Source: Xanthobacteraceae bacterium (GTDB lineage: Bacteria; Pseudomonadota; Alphaproteobacteria; Rhizobiales; Xanthobacteraceae). From it: a DNA stretch of 7,094 bases. Positions 1 to 6,342 of the stretch are shown one piece after another. The number at the start of each line of letters is the position of its first letter. Position 1 is the first letter of the stretch. The DNA is taken from contig JAUSIF010000130.1 in assembly GCA_030648135.1 (NCBI GenBank), positions 1 through 7,094 of the forward strand, in the 5' to 3' direction. A program made the translations under genes and the position numbers. The notes under the pieces were generated by a model. The model was not told where the DNA came from, searched no databases, and was given only the letters and a program-made list of their open reading frames with translations.

Positions 1-1301
1 TCTTCGCGGAACGCGAGGCCCGCAAAATTCCCGGACTCGCGGGAGCGCGGCCGCGCGAGATCAAGCATGTTGCGGTGATCGGCGCCGGCACCATGGGATC
101 GGGAATTGCCGTGGCTTTTTCCGATGCCGGCTTTCCGGTGACGATCATCGAACGCGACCAGGCGGCCGCCGGAGCGGGAGCCGATCGTCTGCGCGGGATT
201 TATGATCGGCAGGTCGGCGGCAAGCGGATTTCCGCCGCGGCCGCGGCGGAGCGCCTCGGGCGGATCGCGGTCACCGACGATTGGTCCTTCGTCCGCGAGA
301 GCGATCTCGTGATCGAGGCGGTGTTCGAAGACATGCGTGCGAAAACCGAGGTGTTTCGCAAAATCGACGAGCTCGCTCCGCGCGATGCCGTCCTTGCGAC
401 CAACACCTCCTATCTCGACGTCGATGCGCTGGCCGCGGTGACCCGTCGTCCCGGAGACGTCTTGGGTCTGCATTTCTTCTCTCCCGCGAATGTGATGCGC
501 TTGCTCGAAGTCGTGCGCGGCGCGCAAACCTCGCCCGCGGTGCTCGTGACCGGCCTCGAGCTCGCCCGGCGCATCGGCAAGCTGCCGGTCGTCGCCGGTG
601 TCGGCGACGGGTTCATCGGCAATCGCATTTTCGCGGCCTATCGGCGCCATGCCGAATATCTGGCGCTCGACGGCGCTTCGCCCGCGACCATCGACCGGGC
701 GGTCGAGAATTATGGTTTCGCCATGGGACCCTTCGCCGTTTCCGATCTTGCGGGTCTCGATATTGCCTGGGCCATGCGCCAGCGCCGCGCGGCGACGCGC
801 GAGCGGAACGAACGCTATGTGGAAGTCGCCGACCGGTTGTGCGAGCAAGGCCGCCTCGGTCGCAAGGCGGGCCGCGGCTGGTATCTCTATCCGGAGGGCT
901 CTGCCCGGCGACAGCCCGATCCGGAGGTGGAAGTCCTGTTCAACACCGAACGCGCTGCCAAAGGGATCGAGACGCGAAACTTCTCCGACGACGAGATCGT
1001 CCGCCGGCTGCTTGCAGTCATGGCGAACGAGGGCGCGAAGGTGCTGGCCGAGGGCATTGCGCAGAGGCCTTCCGACATCGATCTCGTCTTCGTCAATGGC
1101 TACGGTTTTCCGGCGGTAAAGGGTGGACCCATGTTCGCGGCCGATCTCCGCGGACTGCGCGAGGTGTTGAAAGAGGTCGCGATCGCGGCGGGCGTAGGCG
1201 GCGCGGGTTCCGAGCCGGCGCCGTTCTTGGTCGAGCTTGCGAAGCGCGGCTCGACCTTCGCCGCTTGGGCGGAAGGGCGGAATTCCGGCCCGGAAACATA
1301 A
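1..1301 (+). CDS. Fused enoyl-CoA hydratase/3-hydroxyacyl-CoA dehydrogenase, C-terminal part (5' end outside window)
   Basis: NAD-dependent oxidation of 3-hydroxyacyl-CoA to 3-ketoacyl-CoA in cytoplasmic beta-oxidation. The open frame runs from base 3 without a start; 432 residues are visible before TAA at 1299-1301. It opens with a linker (FAEREARKIPG) typical of the join between an N-terminal crotonase domain and the dehydrogenase, so the hydratase half should lie upstream. A Rossmann NAD-binding motif, VIGAGTMG, follows at visible residues 25-32. The catalytic region shows Glu105 (VIEAVFED), NTS at 134-136 and catalytic His157 in GLHFFSPAN (codon 471-473). KLPVVAGVGDGFIGNR closes the NAD domain. 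Two 3HCDH C-terminal repeats follow: one around NYGFAMGPFAVSDLAG, one around NGYGFPAVKGGPMF. The length matches the dehydrogenase half of FadJ/FadB or peroxisomal bifunctional enzymes. No frameshift is seen. Family assignment is very secure; chain-length or substrate preference cannot be read. A GTG at 75 is internal, not a start. Confidence 0.95.
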   Translation, partial: FAEREARKIPGLAGARPREIKHVAVIGAGTMGSGIAVAFSDAGFPVTIIERDQAAAGAGADRLRGIYDRQVGGKRISAAAAAERLGRIAVTDDWSFVRESDLVIEAVFEDMRAKTEVFRKIDELAPRDAVLATNTSYLDVDALAAVTRRPGDVLGLHFFSPANVMRLLEVVRGAQTSPAVLVTGLELARRIGKLPVVAGVGDGFIGNRIFAAYRRHAEYLALDGASPATIDRAVENYGFAMGPFAVSDLAGLDIAWAMRQRRAATRERNERYVEVADRLCEQGRLGRKAGRGWYLYPEGSARRQPDPEVEVLFNTERAAKGIETRNFSDDEIVRRLLAVMANEGAKVLAEGIAQRPSDIDLVFVNGYGFPAVKGGPMFAADLRGLREVLKEVAIAAGVGGAGSEPAPFLVELAKRGSTFAAWAEGRNSGPET

Positions 1302-1316
1302 TTCATGATCGCCAGC

Positions 1317-1361
1317 GCATGATCCGGCGAAGTGGGAACCGGTTCGCCGATAAGATCATGC
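1317..1361. repeat. Palindromic intergenic repeat, type A
   Basis: This is an imperfect inverted repeat 15 bases after the dehydrogenase stop codon. The outer arms GCATGATC (1317-1324) and GATCATGC (1354-1361) are perfect complements. The inner arms CGGCGAA (1325-1331) and TTCGCCG (1343-1349) are also perfect, with an extra ATAA on the right side. AACCGGTT at 1337-1344 is itself a palindrome. I recall this general pattern (GCATGATCCGG, GTGGGAACCGGTT, GATCATGC) as a very common intergenic repeat of Rhizobiales genomes; that is memory, not a search. As RNA it would fold into a hairpin just downstream of the dehydrogenase gene, which could protect the 3' end of that transcript. There is no T-run, so it is not a classical terminator. 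Confidence 0.8.
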
Positions 1362-1376
1362 GCCAGATTAATGAGT

Positions 1377-1436
1377 TAGCGCGCGATCGGACGCAATTCC
1401 GGTACCCACTTTTGCTGATCGCGCGCTAGCGCGCGA
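1377..1436. repeat. Palindromic intergenic repeat, type B (copy 1)
   Basis: A perfect 12-bp inverted repeat, TAGCGCGCGATC (1377-1388) and GATCGCGCGCTA (1417-1428), encloses 28 bases. Inside, GCAA (1393-1396) can pair with TTGC (1412-1415), and CCGGTACCC lies at 1399-1407. The right arm runs directly into an 18-bp perfect palindrome at 1419-1436, which adds an inverted copy of the arm (CTAGCGCGCGA, 1426-1436) with no matching element behind it. Twenty bases of the right half (1410-1429) and the CCGGTACCC core recur exactly in the second copy at 6343-6458, on the other side of the transporter operon and in the same orientation. There is no coding capacity or transposase, so it would be a non-autonomous, REP/MITE-like element. 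Confidence 0.82.
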
Positions 1437-1675
1437 CGCCAAAGCCGCCTATCCGCCGAAGGTGCTGGAAATATTTTCGGTAGCGAGCGTCGGAATCCGC
1501 AATTCGCTCATGCTTGTCCGCAGATGAGCATGTATTATGCTTCTGATAGCTGCGACATTCCGATGGGCCAAAGACCACAAGAATTCGGGGACATTCTCGA
1601 TCGGCGGGCCCATAGGGATCAAGTACACCATGATCGTCGCGCCGCATCGGAGCCGACGACCGGGGGATGGAATCG
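1437..1675 (+). promoter_or_regulatory. Lower-GC leader region upstream of the importer operon
   Basis: About 240 bases without a convincing gene. GC content falls to about 53% over 1441-1620 (hand count) and to 45% over 1501-1560, clearly lower than the coding flanks. A short inverted repeat, CATGCT (1509-1514) and AGCATG (1527-1532), lies immediately before TATTAT (1533-1538), which could be a -10 box. No good -35 sits at the right distance: TTGTCC at 1514-1519 is only 13 bases away. A second inverted repeat, ATGGGCC (1563-1569) and GGCCCAT (1607-1613), spans the middle. The region most probably contains the promoter and operator of the importer, because the next upstream gene ends 374 bases away and repeats intervene. 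The exact promoter is not identified. Confidence 0.35.
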
Positions 1676-2893
1676 ATGAAGAAAATTCTGCCGGGGCTAT
1701 TTCGGCGCGGCCTCTTCGCGCTCGCCGGAGTGGCCATATCCGCAGGCGCGATCCTCGCGCTTGCTGCGGGGCAGATCGCGGCCCAACAGAAAACCGTCAA
1801 GATCGGGTTCGTCAGCACGTTCAGCGGCCCGACCGCGGTGATCGGCAACGATATGCGCAATTCGTTCGAGCTCGCGCTCGACCACCTCGGCCGCAAGATG
1901 GGCGGTCTGCCGGTCGAGGTGATCTACGAGGACGACCAGCAGAAGCCGGAAGTCGGCAAGCAGAAAACCGAGAAGCTGATCCAGTCCGACAAGGTCGATT
2001 TCGTCGTCGGCTACATCTGGTCGAACGTGCTGTTGGCTTCGCTCAAGCCGGTGATCGATTCGAAGACCTTTTTGATCAGCTCCAATGCCGGTCCTCACCA
2101 AATCGCCGGGGAGCTGTGCTCACCCTTCTTCTTCTCGAGCTCGTGGCAAAACGACCAGACGCCGCAGGCAATGGGCCATTACATGAACCAGAAGGGTGTG
2201 AAGACGCTCTTTCTGCTCGGCCCGAACTACACTGCCGGCAAGGACATGCTGGCTGGCGTGGCCGCCACCTTCAAAGGCAAGGTGATCGGCGAGGAGCTGA
2301 CCAAGTGGCCCGACCAGCTCGATTTCTCCGCCGAGCTGTCGAAGGCGCGCGCGGCCAAGCCCGACGCCATCTTCGTGTTTTATCCGGGCGCGGCCGGCGT
2401 GCAGTTCCTCACCCAATACGCCCAGGCCGGTCTGAAGGGAAAGATCCCGCTCTATACGGTCTTCACGATCGATTCGCTGTCGTTGCCGCGGCAGGGGGAT
2501 CTTGCCCTCGGCGTGCCGGGTGTCCAGCAGTGGGTCAACGACCTTCCGAACGCAGCCAACAAAAAATACGTCGCCGACTTCAAGGCCAAGCACAAAGCCT
2601 ATCCATCCTTCTACGGCGCACAGACCTATGACGCCGCCAATCTGATCAATAGCGCGGTCGTGGCGGTGAAGGGCGATCTCTCCAACAAGGACGCCATGCG
2701 CGACGAGATGCGCAAGGCCAATTACGCATCGGTGCGTGGACCGTACAAGTACGGCAATAACCACTTCCCAATCCAGAATTTCTATCTGCAAGACGTGGTC
2801 AAGGACAGCGAAGGCATGCTGACGCTCAAGACCGTCGCCACGATCGTAGAAAATAACCGGGATCGGTTTCACAACGAGTGCCCGATGAAATAA
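1676..2893 (+). CDS. Periplasmic substrate-binding protein of a branched-chain amino acid-type (HAAT) ABC importer
   Basis: Captures the solute in the periplasm and delivers it to the LivHM permease; Peripla_BP_6 (type I binding fold) family. The ATG at 1676 gives 405 residues and has GGGGGATGG (1662-1670) at Shine-Dalgarno distance. An in-frame ATG at 1667 abuts that G-run and is less likely. The signal peptide has K2, K3, R10, R11 and a hydrophobic stretch at about 12-31, with cleavage probably near 35-38. The mature protein starts with the family opening KIGFVSTFSGP, then IYEDDQQKPE, and SSNAGPHQ at about 135-142 in the ligand-cleft region. Exactly two cysteines occur, Cys148 (GELCSPFFF) and Cys402 (NECPMK, at the C-terminus). 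The SSNAGP loop differs from that of classical Leu/Ile/Val-binding proteins and reminds me of binding proteins for aromatic or other organic acids, so the ligand is open. TAA at 2891-2893. First gene of the operon. Confidence 0.93.
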   Translation: MKKILPGLFRRGLFALAGVAISAGAILALAAGQIAAQQKTVKIGFVSTFSGPTAVIGNDMRNSFELALDHLGRKMGGLPVEVIYEDDQQKPEVGKQKTEKLIQSDKVDFVVGYIWSNVLLASLKPVIDSKTFLISSNAGPHQIAGELCSPFFFSSSWQNDQTPQAMGHYMNQKGVKTLFLLGPNYTAGKDMLAGVAATFKGKVIGEELTKWPDQLDFSAELSKARAAKPDAIFVFYPGAAGVQFLTQYAQAGLKGKIPLYTVFTIDSLSLPRQGDLALGVPGVQQWVNDLPNAANKKYVADFKAKHKAYPSFYGAQTYDAANLINSAVVAVKGDLSNKDAMRDEMRKANYASVRGPYKYGNNHFPIQNFYLQDVVKDSEGMLTLKTVATIVENNRDRFHNECPMK

Positions 2894-2909
2894 TATCGGC
2901 AGAATTGCA

Positions 2910-2943
2910 GGGCGGCAGGAGCGTCTCTAAGTGCTGCCGTCCC
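2910..2943 (+). promoter_or_regulatory. GC-rich intercistronic hairpin between binding protein and livH
   Basis: The left arm GGGCGGCAG (2910-2918) can pair with CTGCCG (2934-2939) plus CCC (2941-2943). This gives a nine-pair stem with one bulged T (2940) and a 15-base loop. It starts 17 bases after the binding-protein stop codon and ends 54 bases before the livH ATG. No T-run follows, so it is not a standard intrinsic terminator. In ABC import operons, hairpins at this position often shield the 3' end of the binding-protein message, so that the soluble protein is made in excess over the membrane parts (known for the E. coli malE-malF gap). The role here is inferred. The rest of the 104-base gap shows nothing further. 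Confidence 0.5.
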
Positions 2944-2997
2944 GCTATTATGGATTGATCGACGGGATACGCGCCGGGGGCGCCAGATCCAAGAACC

Positions 2998-3915
2998 ATG
3001 TTGCTCTTTCTCGAACAGTGCCTGAACGGTCTGCAATTCGGGCTGCTCCTGTTCCTGCTCGCCGCCGGGCTGACGCTCGTGTTCGGCATCATGGATATGG
3101 TGAACTTGGCGCACGGTTCGCTGTATATGCTGGGCGCCTATTTCGCGGCCACCTTCGCGGCCTTGACCGGAAGCTTCGTGCTCGGCGCGCTGCTGGCGCT
3201 GATCGCCACCCTGCTCGTCGGCATGGCGGTCGAATTGATCGCACTGCGGCGGCTCTACGGCCGCGATCATCTCGATCATGTGCTCGGAACATTCGGATTG
3301 ATCCTGTTCTTCAACGAGCTGGTGCGGTTGATTTGGGGCCCCGCCGGCATGAACCTGGGTTTGCCGCCCTCACTCAACACCTTCGTCGAAATCCTGCCGG
3401 GCGTTCCCTATCCGACCTATCGGCTCGTCATCATAGCCGTCGCGCTCTTGGTCGCGCTCTTCCTCTATGTCGTGGTGATGCGCACGCGAATCGGGATGCT
3501 GATCCGGGCCGGCGCCTCGAACCGCGAAATGGTCGGTGCGCTCGGCATCAACATCAAGCTGCTCTACACGTTTGTCTTCGGGCTTGGCGCCGCGCTCGCC
3601 GGCTTGGCCGGCTTGCTGCAGGCGCCGATCCTCACCGTGCAGATCGGCATGGGTGAGAACATTTTGATCGTCGCCTTTGTGGTCGTTGTCATCGGCGGCA
3701 TCGGCTCGATTCGCGGCGCCTTTATTGCGGCGATTATCGTCGGGCTCATCGACACGCTGGGACGTTCGTTTCTTCCCGACCTCTTGCGTCTGATGTTGAG
3801 CAAGGAAGCCGCGGCGACGGCGGCGCCGGCACTGTCGTCGATGCTGATCTACCTCTTGATGGCGATCATCCTGGTGCTGCGCCCCGAGGGCTTGTTTCCC
3901 GCGAGCGGCAAATGA
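2998..3915 (+). CDS. livH: Branched-chain amino acid-type ABC importer, permease LivH
   Basis: Inner-membrane permease subunit that pairs with LivM to form the translocation channel. It has 305 residues, normal for LivH. Hydrophobic segments are visible at about residues 10-30, 40-56, 59-83, 96-113, 141-161, 190-208, 222-252 and 281-297. Family hallmarks are GLTLVFGIMDMVNLAHG (24-40), the cytoplasmic loop NREMVGALGINIKLLY (175-190) that should dock onto an ATPase, the glycine-rich GGIGSIRGAF near 233-242, and the closing VLRPEGLFP. The ATG at 2998 fits the family N-terminus, although only a weak ribosome-binding site precedes it. The TGA stop at 3913-3915 overlaps the livM ATG by 4 nt (ATGA). 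The symbol denotes the family; transport of Leu/Ile/Val is not shown. Confidence 0.94.
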   Translation: MLLFLEQCLNGLQFGLLLFLLAAGLTLVFGIMDMVNLAHGSLYMLGAYFAATFAALTGSFVLGALLALIATLLVGMAVELIALRRLYGRDHLDHVLGTFGLILFFNELVRLIWGPAGMNLGLPPSLNTFVEILPGVPYPTYRLVIIAVALLVALFLYVVVMRTRIGMLIRAGASNREMVGALGINIKLLYTFVFGLGAALAGLAGLLQAPILTVQIGMGENILIVAFVVVVIGGIGSIRGAFIAAIIVGLIDTLGRSFLPDLLRLMLSKEAAATAAPALSSMLIYLLMAIILVLRPEGLFPASGK

Positions 3916-4859
3916 ACGTCTCGCTCGACTGGCGAAATATCGCCGTCATCGTCGTGCTGGCTGTGCTGGTCGCGCTGCCGCTCTATGTCGCGGTCACCGG
4001 CGATCGGTTCATGCTCACGCTGTTCACGCGCATCATCATTCTTGCGCTGGCGGCGATGAGCCTCAATCTTATTCTTGGTTATGGCGGCATGATGAGCTTA
4101 GGCCATGCGGCCTATTTGGGGATCGGCGGCTATGCCGTCGGCATCCTGGCGCATGACGGCATCACTTCGGGATTCGTGCAATGGCCGATCGTGATTGCCG
4201 TCTCCGCGCTGTTCGCGCTTGTCGTCGGTTCGATGTGTCTGCGCACGCGCGGCGTCTATTTCATCATGCTCACGCTCGCATTCGCGCAGATGGCCTATTA
4301 CATCGTAGCCGGGCTGGCGCGTTATGGCGGTGACGATGGGCTGACCATCTACAAGCGCAGCCAATTCGCCGGACTGATCGATCTTTCCAACAAGGTGCAG
4401 TTCTATTACCTGTGCCTCGCCTTTCTGTTCGGCGGCCTTTACCTCAGCCGGCGTCTGATCAATTCGCGTTTCGGCATGGTGATCCAGGGCTCGCGCTCGA
4501 ACGATCGCCGCATGCAGGCGATCGGCTTCCCGACCTTCCGCTACCGGCTCGCCGGTTTCGTCATCGCCGGCACGATGTGCGGGCTGGCCGGCGCGCTGCT
4601 TGCCAATCATACCGAATTCGTCAGCCCGGCGATGATGTACTGGACCCGCTCCGTCGACCTCATGGTCATGGTCATTCTAGGCGGAATGGGATCGTTGTTT
4701 GGGCCGCTGTTCGGCGCGATCGCGCTCTTGGTGTTCGAGGAGGCGCTCTCCCAGGTTACCGAATATTGGCAGATTATTCTGGGCCCGCTGTTGCTGCTCG
4801 TGGTGCTGTTCGCGCGCGGCGGCATTGCCGGGTTGCTAACGAGTGGGCGTCATGGCTGA
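3912..4859 (+). CDS. livM: Branched-chain amino acid-type ABC importer, permease LivM
   Basis: Second inner-membrane permease of the importer, 315 residues. The N-terminal hydrophobic segment at about 9-28 is followed by the hallmark SLNLILGYGGMMSLGHAAY (50-68). GGDDGL at 139-144 corresponds to the GGTDGL motif usual in LivM, and the ATPase-docking loop is NDRRMQAIGFPTFRYRLAGF (197-216). GGMGSLFGPLFGAI (257-270) precedes the last membrane segment at about 287-300. It starts inside the livH stop (ATGA, 3912-3915), so translation is probably coupled, and its last 8 bases (4852-4859) overlap the likely livG start. Assignment is secure at family level; the solute is not known. Confidence 0.94.
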   Translation: MNVSLDWRNIAVIVVLAVLVALPLYVAVTGDRFMLTLFTRIIILALAAMSLNLILGYGGMMSLGHAAYLGIGGYAVGILAHDGITSGFVQWPIVIAVSALFALVVGSMCLRTRGVYFIMLTLAFAQMAYYIVAGLARYGGDDGLTIYKRSQFAGLIDLSNKVQFYYLCLAFLFGGLYLSRRLINSRFGMVIQGSRSNDRRMQAIGFPTFRYRLAGFVIAGTMCGLAGALLANHTEFVSPAMMYWTRSVDLMVMVILGGMGSLFGPLFGAIALLVFEEALSQVTEYWQIILGPLLLLVVLFARGGIAGLLTSGRHG

Positions 4860-5619
4860 AGCGCTGTTGCGGATCGAAGGCCTGACTAAGCACTTTGGCG
4901 GCGTCGTCGCCTCCGATGGGATCTCGCTTGCGGTACCGCCAGGCGAGCTGCATGCGCTCATCGGCCCGAACGGCGCCGGCAAGACCACGCTGATCGGTCA
5001 ATTGAGCGGCGAAATCGTCCCGGATGCAGGGCGCATCCGTTTCGAGGGCCGCGACATCACGGCGCTGCCGATTTATCGCCGCAGCGCGCTCGGGCTGGCA
5101 CGCTCATTCCAGATCACCTCGCTATTTCTAGATTTCACCGTGCTCGACAATGTCGCGCTCGCGGTGCAGGCGCATGACGGCCATTCGTTCCGTTTTTGGC
5201 GCGACGCCCGGGAGGAGACCCGATTGCGCGAACCGGCCCGCGCCGCACTCGCGCGCGTCGGGCTCGCCGACCGCAGTGACGTCGTGGTCGCGAACTTGAG
5301 CCACGGCGAGCACCGGCAGCTCGAGATCGCGATGGCACTGGCGACCTCACCGCGCATGCTGTTGCTCGACGAACCGATGGCGGGCATGGGCCCGGAGGAA
5401 TCCGCGCGCATGGTGAAGACGCTCGGGGAATTGAAGCAAGAGCTCACCATCCTCTTGATCGAGCACGACATGGAGGCAGTGTTCGCGCTCGCCGATCGCA
5501 TTTCGGTCATGGTCTATGGTCGCGTCATTGCATCGGATTTTCCGGATAAAATCCGGGCCAATGCCGAGGTGCGGCAAGCCTATCTCGGCGAGCGCGAAAC
5601 GGCGGGCGGCCATGCCTGA
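4852..5619 (+). CDS. livG: Branched-chain amino acid-type ABC importer, ATPase LivG
   Basis: Cytoplasmic ATPase that powers import as a heterodimer with LivF. The ATG at 4852 gives 255 residues, with GAGTGGG at 4841-4847 as a plausible ribosome-binding site; a GTG at 4843 would add three residues. Walker A is GPNGAGKT (38-45) and the Q-loop is Gln87 in ARSFQIT. The ABC signature is LSHGEHRQLEIA (149-160), where Glu-His replaces the Gln-Gln more usual in LSYGQQRRLEIA. Walker B is MLLLDEP (169-175) with catalytic Glu174, and the H-loop histidine is His205 in LLIEHD. All residues needed for ATP hydrolysis are therefore present. The final GERETAGGHA tail is short. The start overlaps livM by 8 nt, and the stop overlaps livF by 8 nt in the same arrangement. 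Confidence 0.95.
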   Translation: MAEALLRIEGLTKHFGGVVASDGISLAVPPGELHALIGPNGAGKTTLIGQLSGEIVPDAGRIRFEGRDITALPIYRRSALGLARSFQITSLFLDFTVLDNVALAVQAHDGHSFRFWRDAREETRLREPARAALARVGLADRSDVVVANLSHGEHRQLEIAMALATSPRMLLLDEPMAGMGPEESARMVKTLGELKQELTILLIEHDMEAVFALADRISVMVYGRVIASDFPDKIRANAEVRQAYLGERETAGGHA

Positions 5620-6328
5620 ACCGGTTTTGCTCGAGGTCGAGAAAATCGAGACCTCCTACGGTCTGAGCAAAGTGCTGTTCGGAATTTCGCTTGCCGTCGC
5701 GGCGGGCGAGATGGTGACGCTGATGGGGCGCAACGGCATGGGCAAGACCACGACGGTGCGCTCGATCATGGGCCTCACCCGCGCCGCTGCAGGCGCCATC
5801 CGTTTCGGCGGCCGGGAGATTCGCGATTTTCAGGCCTATCGGGTGGCCAAGCTCGGCATCGGATTGGTGCCGGAGGGCCGGCAGGTGTTTCCGAATCTGA
5901 CGGTGCGCGAGAATCTGATCGCGACCGCGGCCAATCCGGTCGCCGCCACCGATCCCTGGACGCTTGCCAAAATCTACCAGTTGTTTCCGATCTTGTCCGA
6001 GCGGCGCGAGAGCATGGGCAATCAGCTCTCCGGCGGGGAGCAGCAGATGCTGGCGATCGGCCGCGCGCTGATGACCAATCCGCGTCTACTCATCCTCGAC
6101 GAAGCGACCGAGGGCCTGGCGCCGCTGATCCGCGCGGAGATCTGGCGCTGCCTGGCCCGACTCAAGGCCGAAGGCCAGGCGATCCTGGTGATCGACAAGA
6201 ACGTCGAGGCGCTGACCCGGATCGCCGACCGGCACTATCTGATCGAACGCGGACGCGTGGTGTGGACCGGGACCTCGCGCGAGCTTGCCGGCGCGCCCGA
6301 GATCCAGCACCGCTATCTCGGCATTTGA
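5612..6328 (+). CDS. livF: Branched-chain amino acid-type ABC importer, ATPase LivF
   Basis: Second cytoplasmic ATPase of the importer. The ATG at 5612 gives 238 residues, typical of LivF, and is preceded by a G-rich GGCGGGCGG stretch that may bind the ribosome. Walker A is GRNGMGKT (39-46), with Met where Ala is usual. The LivF-type Q-loop region is VPEGRQVFPNLTVREN (86-101), the signature LSGGEQQMLAIGRAL (139-153), and Walker B LLILDEATEGLAP (159-171) with catalytic Glu164. The H-loop region reads LVIDKNVEAL, so Lys196 stands where a switch histidine sits in most ABC ATPases; ordinary LivF proteins usually carry Gln there (VEQN). The nucleotide-binding sites therefore look asymmetric, with LivG keeping the full set. 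The gene overlaps livG by 8 nt and is the last of the operon; TGA at 6326-6328. Confidence 0.94.
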   Translation: MPEPVLLEVEKIETSYGLSKVLFGISLAVAAGEMVTLMGRNGMGKTTTVRSIMGLTRAAAGAIRFGGREIRDFQAYRVAKLGIGLVPEGRQVFPNLTVRENLIATAANPVAATDPWTLAKIYQLFPILSERRESMGNQLSGGEQQMLAIGRALMTNPRLLILDEATEGLAPLIRAEIWRCLARLKAEGQAILVIDKNVEALTRIADRHYLIERGRVVWTGTSRELAGAPEIQHRYLGI

Positions 6329-6342
6329 TCGAAATCATTCGC

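Noticed and set aside
75..77. GTG as start codon of a stand-alone 3-hydroxyacyl-CoA dehydrogenase
   Set aside because: It lies inside the Rossmann beta-strand (VAVIGAGTMG); the frame stays open to the window edge with a typical crotonase-dehydrogenase linker.
281..1429. 382-codon + strand frame overlapping the dehydrogenase
   Set aside because: Arginine-rich out-of-frame translation typical of GC-rich DNA; the dehydrogenase frame has all catalytic motifs.
1449..1631. A 60-codon minus-strand reading frame in the gap before the importer
   Set aside because: No recognisable domain, no good ribosome-binding site, and it lies in the probable promoter region. Kept only as a remote possibility of a small gene or gene remnant.
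1426..1896. 156-codon minus-strand frame overlapping the binding-protein start
   Set aside because: More than a third lies antisense to the clear signal peptide and N-terminus of the binding protein; composition is that of a complementary-strand shadow.
2120..2872. 250-codon minus-strand frame antisense to the binding-protein gene
   Set aside because: Long open frames opposite GC-rich genes are expected from codon bias; no domain motifs, and the + strand product is unambiguous.
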